From assembly GCA_943704525.1 (NCBI GenBank), contig CALSCQ010002949.1:1-33876 (forward strand): a stretch of DNA of 33,876 nucleotides, written 5' to 3'. Positions 10,560 to 18,723 of the stretch are shown here, piece after piece (the first letter of the stretch is position 1; every line of letters begins with the position of its first letter). The DNA is from Pigoraptor vietnamica. Its lineage: Eukaryota > Opisthokonta > Filasterea. The position numbers and the translations under genes were made by a program. The notes beneath the pieces were generated by a model. It saw nothing but the letters and a program-made list of their open reading frames with translations, ran no database searches and was not told the origin of the DNA.

Positions 10560-11684
10560 TCAAGGCCCGAGAATCTTGCGGATCTGGTCCTTCTGCACGG
10601 CCGTGAGCGAGCGCGGGAACTGGACGTTGAAATTGATGACGAGGTTCCCGCGCCCGCCGCCCTTCTTCGGCATGCCCTCGCCCACGACAATCTTCTGCGT
10701 CCCCGGCTTGATCACCGTCTCCATCGGCACCTCAATCGTGCGCCCGTCGATGCCCTGCACGCGCGCCGTCAGCCCCGTCAGCGCCTGCGTCAGGCTCACG
10801 TCCATGGACGACACGAGGTCGTCGCCGTCGCGCTTGAAGCGGTCGTGCGGCTTCTCCTCGACGATGAAGACGAGGTCCTGCGCGGGCCGCCCGGCCACCT
10901 CGTCGCCCTCCCCAGGGAACGTGATCTTCGTGCCTGGCTTCCACCCGGGCTTGACGTCGATCGTGAGCACCTTCTGCGTGTTGACAATCTCGCCCGTCGT
11001 CGAGTCCTGGATGCGCCGCGTGACCTTGAGCTTCTTCGAAACGCCCTGGTAGAGCTCCTCGAGCGACAGCGGCAGCGTCTTCTTCACCGTCTCCGCCACG
11101 GGCTCGTCGTCCCCGTTGGCATACCCGCCCATGCCCATTCCGGGCATTCCCATCCCTCCCATGCCCATACCCGGCATCCCGCTCATGCCGCCCATGCCCC
11201 CCATGCCCATACCGGGCATCCCGCCCATCCCGCCCATTCGGAACGACCGGCGCCCGCCGCGCGAACCGCCGCCGCCGCCGCCGCCGAAAAACGACGAGAA
11301 GCCGCCGTCGCCAAATACTTGCGCAAAGATGTCCTCTGCGTTCGATGGGCTAAAGTGGAAAGTATGCGCACCACCGGAGCCGCGAGGGCCGCCCGCGAAA
11401 TTGAATCCCTCAAAGCCGTGGTCGCCAGGCGGGGGTGCGCCGCCCTTCAGGCCCTCCTCGCCGTACCTGTCGTAAATTTCGCGCTTTTCCTTGTCCGAGA
11501 GCACCTCGTACGCCTCGCTGATCTCCTTGAAGCGCTTCTCGGCCTCGTCCTTGTTGTTGGGGTTCTTGTCGGGGTGCCATTTCATCGCAAGCTTGCGGTA
11601 CGCCTTCTTGAGTGTGTCGTCGTCGGCAGTGCCCTTTGGCACGCCGAGGATCTGGTAATAGTCCTTCCCCTGCGTCACGGGCAT
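10560..11684 (-). CDS. DNAJB1: Class II (DNAJB/Sis1-type) Hsp40 co-chaperone
   Basis: A single uninterrupted frame of 374 aa, the only intronless protein gene here. The J domain covers about residues 7-75 with HPD at 37-39 (AMKWHPDKN). A Gly/Phe-rich segment ([10 protein letters not shown] and similar) follows, then a Gly-Met-rich stretch of GGM, GMP and GMG repeats at about 150-200. Two beta-sandwich substrate-binding domains come next ([50 protein letters not shown]). There is no CxxCxGxG zinc domain, so it is class II. It should stimulate cytosolic or nuclear Hsp70 ATPase and deliver substrates. The start is the ATG at 11684, matching the family ([14 protein letters not shown]). A TATA box about 90 bp upstream and the lack of introns fit a strongly inducible gene. 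It is convergent with FAM91 (257 bp between stops) and divergent from HAUS1. Confidence 0.95.
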   Translation of the reverse strand: MPVTQGKDYYQILGVPKGTADDDTLKKAYRKLAMKWHPDKNPNNKDEAEKRFKEISEAYEVLSDKEKREIYDRYGEEGLKGGAPPPGDHGFEGFNFAGGPRGSGGAHTFHFSPSNAEDIFAQVFGDGGFSSFFGGGGGGGSRGGRRSFRMGGMGGMPGMGMGGMGGMSGMPGMGMGGMGMPGMGMGGYANGDDEPVAETVKKTLPLSLEELYQGVSKKLKVTRRIQDSTTGEIVNTQKVLTIDVKPGWKPGTKITFPGEGDEVAGRPAQDLVFIVEEKPHDRFKRDGDDLVSSMDVSLTQALTGLTARVQGIDGRTIEVPMETVIKPGTQKIVVGEGMPKKGGGRGNLVINFNVQFPRSLTAVQKDQIRKILGP

Positions 11685-12239
11685 CGTGGCACCGTTGGAG
11701 TCCCGTGCGAGATTCAAACGCCTTTGTGGTTAACAGTGTGAAACGGCACATACCATGGCTCGTGGCTTGCGCTTATATACACCGAGGCGATCAGGTGGAT
11801 GTCGCGGACTGCGGTCGTCTGTGTGTGTGTGTTGGCGTGGACGGATAATAAGGGAATCGCCGTGCGATGAACGACCAGAAATTGCTGGCGCAAGTGGGAC
11901 TGCGAATCACACACGACGCGCCCGGTGCCCATAAGTGGAGAGATTGTCTGGACATTGTCTGATAAATTACTTATTTTATAGTTTGGTCATGTTAGCTAGA
12001 GTTGATTATATATGAACTTATCAAAGATTTCTACAAGAAGATGGATTTTTACTGAATTCCGTGCGATGTGCAGGCTTTGTGCATTTTGCGAGAATCTTCT
12101 GGCTGCTTCGGAGATCACGTGATATCACGGGACATCAGGTGACCATTGGCGCGCACGGTTTGAAAAAGGCGCAAGTTCCTGTGGCTCCTTCGCTCAAACT
12201 TTATTTTCATTCAAACGGCACAGTCGCCTATCATCGAAA
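11685..12239. other. Divergent intergenic region between DNAJB and HAUS1
   Basis: No extra gene is visible in these 555 bp. The middle (about 11940-12060) is clearly AT-rich. The HAUS1 side holds the palindrome ATCACGTGAT at 12114-12123, ATTGGCGCGC at 12145-12154 (E2F-like), GGTTTGAAAAAGGCGC just after it, and TTCAAACGGCAC at 12210, about 30 nt before the HAUS1 ATG. The DNAJB side holds the TATA box. Confidence 0.5.
11772..11779 (-). promoter_or_regulatory. TATA box of the DNAJB gene
   Basis: The minus strand reads GGTGTATATAAGCGC, a canonical TATATAAG, about 90 nt upstream of the ATG at 11684. That would place transcription start near 11745 with a leader of about 60 nt. The leader region carries two motifs shared with other promoters here (TTCAAACGCC at 11713 and AAACGGCAC at 11741, read on the plus strand). 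Confidence 0.55.
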
Positions 12240-13662
12240 ATGGCGTCTATGGACCCCGTCCTCGAACAGCGCCACTACGAGGTGTGTTGCTTATGCACGT
12301 TTTCATCCTCTCTCTTCTCTTCTGACTCACCCAGCACACCTGTTATCGGTTCTCGTTCTTTCTGATGCAAACCCTTGCGCAGGTGCGCGAGTGGCTAAAA
12401 GGGCACTACGGCGGCGAAAAAATCCCCCCGTACGAAGTGAATGCCACGACAATCGACGCCCTCTATGAACTGATGCGCGTAAATATCGAGCGTGACAGGG
12501 AGTGTGGCGAGACGGAGGAGATGTCCCGACGGTTTGCGGACGAATACTCCGCGGAGGGTGCGTGTAACACCACAAATCGGTCATAAGGCACACACACCAT
12601 CGCATCACACGTGCAGCCCCACTTGCTGTCACATTGATCCGCTCAAATCCCTGCGCCACTGCAGCCGAGCGGTTGGACGGACTCTTGGCTAGCGTGGGGT
12701 TGCCGCAAGGGGCGTTGTCGCAGTCGGGCATTGTAAGCATGCGTACTCTGTCGAGCCTGGCACTGACGCTGGAACTCCCGAGCACATCTCTTGCGGGGTG
12801 AGGAAAGACTGTCGTTAAAGCGACCCTGATTATGTGATTGTAATTACCGCGCTCACGGCGCTCTCGCCAGGTATGTCGCCGCACTGAGTGACCTCAGCTG
12901 CTCTCTGGGCGAGATTGCCGCAAAGAACGCGGAAGAGGAGCGAAAGATCGAGCGCGTCCGGCGACAAATGACCGACGACCTTACGCGGCTCTCGGATATT
13001 CGCAGGTGGGTGCATCGTGACTGAACGGCACATCAGAGAGTCGGAGCTGAATCGGCCTTTCGCAGGGCCGCCGGTGAGGCCGACGCACAGGCCGAGAAGA
13101 GCCGCGCCGTCACGGAGAAGCGCCTGCGTGAGCTGCCATTTTACAAGGGAAAGGCGCAGGAGTACACCAAACTAATTGGCGATCTGAAGGTGCGTCAAGG
13201 ACACTGTGCAGTACACTGTCCACGCACGTGACCTCACACGCGCGGTTGCCCCATGCACGCAGGCTGCGTACCGTGCGGCTGGCTTCGACGAGTCGGTTGC
13301 CCATGCGGCACTCGCGGAATATTCCGCAGCAGTTGCTAAGCTGCGCGCGGACAACGCCACGAAGTCCGCATCGCTCGCTGGCTACAACAGCCTCCCGCCG
13401 GTGCTGTACCTCGTGCCTCTCCACATTTGCGCACGTGGCATAGGTTCTTTTCCACTCAATAATCATGGCCTCATTCCCACGTGCAGGACCTCGCCCTTGC
13501 CCAAGTGAAGATCGAGGAAGCGCGCCGCCAGTTGGTGGGTATTGTCACTAGTATTGTGCAAGGAATGCATTTTCTGACACTGGGCGATACTGTGTGCCTT
13601 GCGCTCCACAGGACAAACTGGACGCTGCGTTGTCACGGGGCATCGACCTCATCAATGTATAA
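12240..13662 (+). CDS. HAUS1: HAUS augmin-like complex subunit 1
   Basis: Eight exons: 12240-12281, 12383-12557, 12665-12797, 12871-13005, 13066-13189, 13263-13400, 13487-13534, 13612-13662, giving 281 aa (human HAUS1 is 278). Near the N-terminus VREWLKGHYGGEKIPPYEVN matches the family block VAAWLKxxFGxxxIPxYEVN. The C-terminus LAQVKIEEARRQLDKLDAAL matches the human LAQVKIEEAKREL block almost residue for residue. The middle is alpha-helical coiled coil. HAUS1 is part of the eight-subunit augmin complex, which binds spindle microtubules and recruits gamma-tubulin for branching nucleation in mitosis. All exons are short, with introns of about 60-110 nt. The Fcf2 gene starts less than 200 bp downstream on the same strand. 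Confidence 0.93.
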
Positions 13663-13845
13663 AAAAACGTCTCGCACTTTTCAGCGCTGTTTGAAACACG
13701 GATTGGCAAATTCAGACCGTTGTGATCTCAGGCCCGGATGTAAATCCACGTGCAGATGGCCTTCAGAATCATGAACAGAAAAACTCGGAAACTGAGAGTG
13801 CAACTGCCGAACGTATTTCCTCATTTTGTGCGCAAGACATCGAAC

Positions 13846-15042
13846 ATGCCAACGCCACGAAAAACGCGCGCGGCGGCGGCTGTTGCAGAGGCGGAGGGTG
13901 ACGCGAACGCGGAGGTGCATGACAGTGTGGACGATGCTGAGCTCGATCGGCTGGTGTCTCAGGCGTGCGCAGAAGTCACAAGCAGGCTGAAGAAGGCTCC
14001 CACGGCAGTACAACAAAGCGGGTGAGTCGCCGTGCAGTACTGTTTGAGGGCGCTCACAGGACCTGCGCGATTGAAGGATGATTTATCGGCAAAGGATTTA
14101 CACTGTGTTGTCACATCGCTGTGCAGTGGTCTTCTCTCAGCATTGGATGCTGGCGTGGACACGTCCAACCTCTACATCAAGTTTGCGGAGGGCGAGGTGG
14201 CAAATGGGTCGTTGTCTTCGGCGGGTGCAAGCGCAATGGAACTGGAGGTGCGTGCGCATGTTTCGAATAGAACACACGCGTGGTCATGAAGGTATCTGCT
14301 GACACGTGCGCAATGACACCGTTTCAGGTGCAACGGGCTATGAATGCGCTGGGAAACCTTGAGAAAATGGATGTCGTCCCGTCGCAAAGGGTGACCGCGC
14401 AAAATTTGGCGAGGAAGAAGAAGCGCGAGGTGCGCATTAGCCCTTGTTACTGTTAGGTCGTGGTTTCCTTTGTTGATGACGAGCGTGTGTCTTGCCGCAG
14501 GAGGCCAACGACCACGCCGGCAAGGGCTGGTACAACCTTCCCGCGACCCCATTGACGCCCGAGTTGAAGCGCGACCTTCAGCTGCTGCGCATGCGCAATG
14601 TTCTGGACCGCAAGAGGCACTACAAGGCGAACGACTCAAAGGCGCTGCCAAAGTATTTTCAGGTGGGAGTCCTCCGCGGGACTGTGGTCGTCCTCTTCGT
14701 GGAGCCCAGTTTTGGTGGTTTCCGCATCACTCCAACTAGCGAATGTGCGCAATGATGCGCCAATGTCGCTTCGTGTGCCATTCACTCGAGCGTGCCCTGA
14801 TCTTGGCTCACGCATTCGCATCGCAGGTCGGTCGTATCATCGAGGGTGCTGGGGAGTTTTATTCGTCGCGCTTGCCCAAGGCGCAGCGGAAGCAGACGCT
14901 TGTGGACGAGCTGTTGTCTGACGCCAAGCTCAAGCGGTATGCCAAGAAGAAGTTTGTCGAGGTGGAGAAGAAGCACGCCAGTGGCCGCAAGGCGCACTAC
15001 AAGGCCGTGAAAGACAAGAGGAAGCCGGCGTTTGCAAAGTAA
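13846..15042 (+). CDS. FCF2: Fcf2/DNTTIP2 pre-rRNA processing protein
   Basis: Five exons: 13846-14021, 14127-14247, 14328-14429, 14501-14662, 14827-15042, giving 258 aa. Exons 4 and 5 encode the Fcf2 domain: KGWYNLPATPLTPELKRDLQ, RMRNVLDRKRHYKAND, LPKYFQVGRIIEGAGEFYSS, RLPKAQRKQTLVDELLSDAK, ending in a lysine-rich tail. The short block LYIKF near residue 75 matches the LYINF of human DNTTIP2 that precedes the domain. Fcf2 acts in the nucleolus in early cleavage of the 35S pre-rRNA for 40S subunits. The N-terminus is basic then acidic and low-complexity; the long acidic region of vertebrate DNTTIP2 is absent, so the size is nearer yeast Fcf2. The start is uncertain: in-frame ATGs at 13756 and 13771 would add up to 30 residues. 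I prefer 13846 because of the basic MPTPRKTR start. Confidence 0.9.
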
Positions 15043-15114
15043 ATGTGCGAGTGGATGTTACTCAGGTGAAGTTGGTAAGATTTGTGTGCGAAGGGCGAAG
15101 CGAACAGAGGGGCG

Positions 15115-15119
15115 AAAAA
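15115..15119 (-). terminator. Pol III terminator (T5) of tRNA-Sec
   Basis: On the minus strand a run of five T lies 9-13 nt beyond the 3' end of the tRNA (GCGCTCTTTTTCGCC). This is the standard RNA polymerase III stop signal, and the position fits. Confidence 0.8.
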
Positions 15120-15127
15120 GAGCGCGA

Positions 15128-15214
15128 CGCTCGAAAGGCGGAATCGAACCGCTTCGAAACTAATCGACGAGAGGTTTGAAGCCTCTCCCCCGCACCAGCG
15201 AAGTTCATTCGAGC
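15128..15214 (-). tRNA. tRNA-Sec(UCA): Selenocysteine tRNA, anticodon UCA
   Basis: The 87-nt minus-strand sequence folds like eukaryotic tRNA-Sec. The 9-bp acceptor stem starts GCTCGAATG and pairs with CCTTTCGAGC, with the same internal U-U mismatch as the human tRNA, and the discriminator base is G. The D stem has 6 bp (CTTCGC/GCGGGG) around TGGT. The anticodon arm is GAGAGG-CTTCAAA-CCTCTC, giving UCA, which reads UGA. A long variable arm (TCGA/TCGA stem) and a 4-bp T stem (GCGG-TTCGATT-CCGC) follow. The 9+4 layout, 6-bp D stem and 87-nt length separate it from tRNA-Ser and from a suppressor. No intron and no encoded CCA are seen. It implies Sec synthesis through SerRS, PSTK and SepSecS and UGA recoding through SECIS elements elsewhere in the genome. 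Confidence 0.95.
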
Positions 15215-15539
15215 AAAGGGACTGGCACACGCACGCCCTTATGAGCGCAGCAGTGCTGGACGTCGCGTTACTTATGGGAGATCACGTGAGATACTTGGTG
15301 TGGTAATTACAACACAAGTGAAACTAAAATGACGAAGATCAATACTGATTGTATGGCATTGTATAGGGACGCATTTTAATACTTAATCGGGAATTTGAAA
15401 CGGCGCGCTGTTTTGGGGTGCCGCGGCGTGTCACTTGCTGACACATCGCCGATCACTGTCGTCTAAAGAAAAAACACGTCTTGCTTCTTAAGCGTCGAAT
15501 CCATTTCGTCGTGCGTGTGGTTTTCTGCTCTTATCCAAA
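15215..15539. other. Divergent intergenic region between tRNA-Sec and ACBP
   Basis: These 325 bp hold the tRNA-Sec upstream elements, ATCACGTGAG at 15281-15290, an AT-rich stretch at 15300-15390, and TTTGAAACGGCGCGC at about 15394, some 140 nt before the ACBP start. No other gene is seen. Confidence 0.5.
15238..15280 (-). promoter_or_regulatory. PSE-like and TATA-like elements upstream of tRNA-Sec
   Basis: Counting upstream of the tRNA 5' end on the minus strand, CATAAG lies at about -24 to -29 and CTCCCATAAGTAACGCG at about -50 to -66. The second resembles the animal proximal sequence element (CTCACCATAAACGTG), and both sit where type 3 Pol III promoters (U6, animal tRNA-Sec) carry their TATA and PSE. 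Motif similarity to a distant lineage is weak evidence by itself. Confidence 0.45.
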
Positions 15540-16276
15540 ATGGCCGAGGAGTCGGTGGGTGCGCCTTCATGAATGAGTTTGCCAGAGCAACCGCACATCG
15601 TGGATGTTGTTGTCACATTCTGCATTCGTTTGTCCTTCTTCTTTGTGGCCTTGAAACGTCTTTCCCATGATATGTACGTCGGCTGAAAATAACGTGTTTG
15701 TAACGGCGTATGAACGCGAGCGACTGTTAAGCTGGGCACGTGCTGTTCGTTGCCATGTTCCTCGAGTGTTTGGTTTTTCACTCATATACCTGTGCCTGCA
15801 ATTTTTCAGCCCGAATTCAAGGCTGCCGCTGAGGACGTCAAGAACCTCAAGACGGCCCCCGACAACAACGAGATGCTCAAGCTGTACGCCCTCTACAAGC
15901 AGGGCACGACGGGCGACTGCAACACGGGTGCGTCCGGCAGAGGCCGCTGAGCACGCCACTTGTACCCTCGTCTTACACTGTCTTGCCTCTTGCAGAGCGC
16001 CCCGGCATGTTCGACCTCAAGGGCAAGGCCAAGTGGGACGCCTGGAACGCCCTCAAGGGTGCGTGGGCCGTGTTGTGTCAGATTGCACGTGGCGTCCGTT
16101 GCTTGGGGCGACACGGCTCACATTGCATTGCGTAGTGCACGGCTCCTTCTGCGTTGGTGCTCATCCTGCGTTGTATGGTGCTTATCTTCGTGACGACAGG
16201 CACGGCGAGCGACGAGGCCCAGAAGCAGTACATTGCGCACGTGGCCGAGCTCAAGACCAAGTACGGCACCAACTGA
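15540..16276 (+). CDS. ACBP: Acyl-CoA-binding protein
   Basis: Four exons: 15540-15554, 15810-15927, 15996-16058, 16200-16276, giving 90 aa, the usual size for a single-domain ACBP. The first exon codes only MAEES. Family signatures are [20 protein letters not shown] (acyl-CoA loop between helices 2 and 3) and [18 protein letters not shown]; the Tyr and Lys ligand residues of the YxxYKQ and KGKAKWDAW motifs are present. The protein binds C14-C22 acyl-CoA in the cytosol and supplies lipid synthesis and vesicular pathways. There is no signal peptide, ankyrin domain or C-terminal extension. Intron 1 (255 nt) is the longest, and all joins preserve phase. Confidence 0.95.
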
Positions 16277-17247
16277 GCGTGTGGGCTGAGGGCGCGGCCG
16301 CCTGTACTATGAATTGAAGTTGTCTTTGATTTCACATGACCGGATCTTGCGTTGGATCGGTACCTTGACAGCACCCGAGCCGTACTCATTTTGCCAAACG
16401 TGGAAATTGATTGGGCTTATGTGGCCGAGGGATACCAACAGCAACGGGCACATGCCACCGTCTGTTCTTCCAATGCAAGGCACAGTAATGTAAGGACTGG
16501 GAAGAGAGATGGAAAATGCCTGCGTGGCTGCCGAGGTGCGATCTGGCTTGCTCATTTGGCAAACCGGATTCGACGGATAGCTGACGCCCGCCCACTGACA
16601 CGCCCGGGACTCACAATTTGAACATCTTTCCAAATGCTGTCAAATTTGTGCCCAGTTCCAAATTGCGTGACAAATTGGAGCGAGGTCGTTTTTCGCGCAC
16701 TTTCGGCCGCATTTTCAATTCACGGCGCACCCAGCCACCCCACATGCGCCGCACAAAATAATTATCTCTCAGTACCAAATGACTATGGCCGTGTGCGCAA
16801 AATAAATGCGTCTGTGCAGTCCCCTTATTTCCGAACCCGAGTGCACCACCCCGGATGCTCTTCGCGGTCATGTGTGTGTGTGTGTGTGGTGTGTGTGTGT
16901 GTGTGTGTGCAAGCACACGGACGCTCTCTGTGTGCTGTGCGCGAGTGCCGGCTGGTCCGGCACTCGCATCTCCCGTCGACTACACTCGGACGCACTGACA
17001 GCACCAAGACGGCGACATTGACCACAAACACGCACAAGCTTTTTCAGTGTCAGCTGATTGTTCGTCGCCGTTTTTGCCGCGCAATCTCATCTAGCGAGTG
17101 GCGCGTCGTCTTGCGGCGCTCGTGGCGGCATTGCGCTTGGCAGGGCGAGAAATGCACTCTCTCTGAGGCCCACGAGCACATCTTACCGCGCGCGTGGACA
17201 CTCGTCAACCGCCTGCGGCTGCGCGGGCGCGCCGTGTGGCCGCGACC
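16277..17247. other. Intergenic region upstream of the BIG ARF-GEF gene
   Basis: This 971-bp spacer is AT-richer than its surroundings at 16310-16830. It contains repeated CAAATT/AATTTG words (16613-16675) and a GT tract at 16871-16909. I find no protein family match on either strand. A 108-codon minus-strand frame (16633-16307) lacks an ATG start and host-like codon use. The promoter of the BIG gene presumably lies in its right half. Confidence 0.45.
16871..16909 (+). repeat. (GT)n microsatellite upstream of the BIG gene
   Basis: About 39 nt of TG/GT with one GG interruption, roughly 340 bp upstream of the BIG start codon. It may lie in the promoter or the 5' untranslated region. Confidence 0.9.
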
Positions 17248-18682
17248 ATGGCGGACGCAAAGATGCCGCAAGGCAACACGACGAACATGTTCCTCACACG
17301 CGCGCTGCAGAAGATCCTCTCCGAGAAGGAGACGAAGCGCTCGCAGCACGCCAATCTCCGCGAGGCATGCGAACACGCACTCGGTGGGTGGCGCACTCGA
17401 CGACGTGAATCAGACGATTACGGATGCATCTCGTGCCTGTTTCGCGCCGGTTGAGTCACTGACGCGCGAGTGTTCGTCCTGTGTGCAGCTGACATCAAGA
17501 ACGACATTGTCGCCAACGAGGGGAAGGGGCAGACGTGGGTGCAGCGCCGTGCGGCCCTTTCGTCTGCGTGTGATTGCATGTTGGAATGTGTGCATCTGAG
17601 TGCGTGTGCGTCTGTCTGTGTAGGGAGTCGTCGGCCATCAACTACTCGAACGCGGACAAGTACTTCCGCCCGTTTGAACTTGCGTGCCAGTCGAAGAACC
17701 CGCGCATCATCTGCACGTCCCTCGACTGCCTTCAGGTTCGTGACCAAATGCAATGGAACGAGGGAACCGTGGGCTGTCCGAGTATGAAAACTTGCGCGAG
17801 AGCCGATAGAGAAGACAGAGGGGCGACAATAGAGGCGACTGCTGACACAATGGCCCCGCTAATCGTTGTCGCGCGAGCAGAAGCTGATCGCGTACGGCCA
17901 CCTGCGGGGAAGCACGTACGACGAGGCCGATCCCTCGAAGCGCCTGCTCGACTTTGTCATTGACACAATATGCAACTGCTTTGTGGGCGACCAGACGGAC
18001 GAGGGCGTCCAGCTCCAGATCATCAAGGCAAGTGTCGCAGTCGGCTCGAGGGAATTTTTGCGTGTTGCATTGTGCGTGTTGCGGAGGCACCTTGTGTCGT
18101 GGGCTTGCCGTCCTTCGGTCGCTTAGTGGCATTCTCTGCCGTGGCGATGCAGGCGCTGCTGACAGCGGTCACGTCGAGCGCCTGTGAGGTCCATGAGGGG
18201 GCGCTGCTGAAGGTCGTGCGCACGTGCTACAACATCTACCTGGCCAGCCGCAACCTCGTCAACCAGACGACGGCCAAGGCGACGCTCACGCAGATGCTCA
18301 ACGTCATTTTCCAGCGCATGGAGAATCAGGCCGCGCAGAAGGTGCGTGTGTGCATGTGTGCATGTTTGCGTGCGTGAGCTTGTTGAATTTCTGTGTGTGT
18401 GTGTGTGTGGCGTGTGTGTGTGTGTGTGTGTGTGTTTTGCGTATGTGCGCACGTGCATCAGGCATGCATTTCAGACACTTACCGTTCTGTGCTGTAGTCG
18501 GACGACACGCAATCGCAGACGATGTCCACGGCGGCTTCGACAGTGGGCGACTCCACCGCGCCAAACGGTGATGCGTCGCTGCAGGAGGGAGACGCCGATT
18601 CGCGTGGAGAGCCGCTTGGTGCGTGGTGCAGGGTGCTGTCTTGGGGCTGATTACGTGGAATGGTGTATCGGTGACTCTTTTT

Positions 18683-18723
<41 letters not shown>

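Noticed and set aside
16307-16633. A 108-codon minus-strand frame upstream of the BIG gene
   Set aside because: It has no ATG at its start, codon use unlike the neighbours, and no recognisable domain. Splicing from an upstream ATG at 16633-16622 leads to a stop in the other frame.
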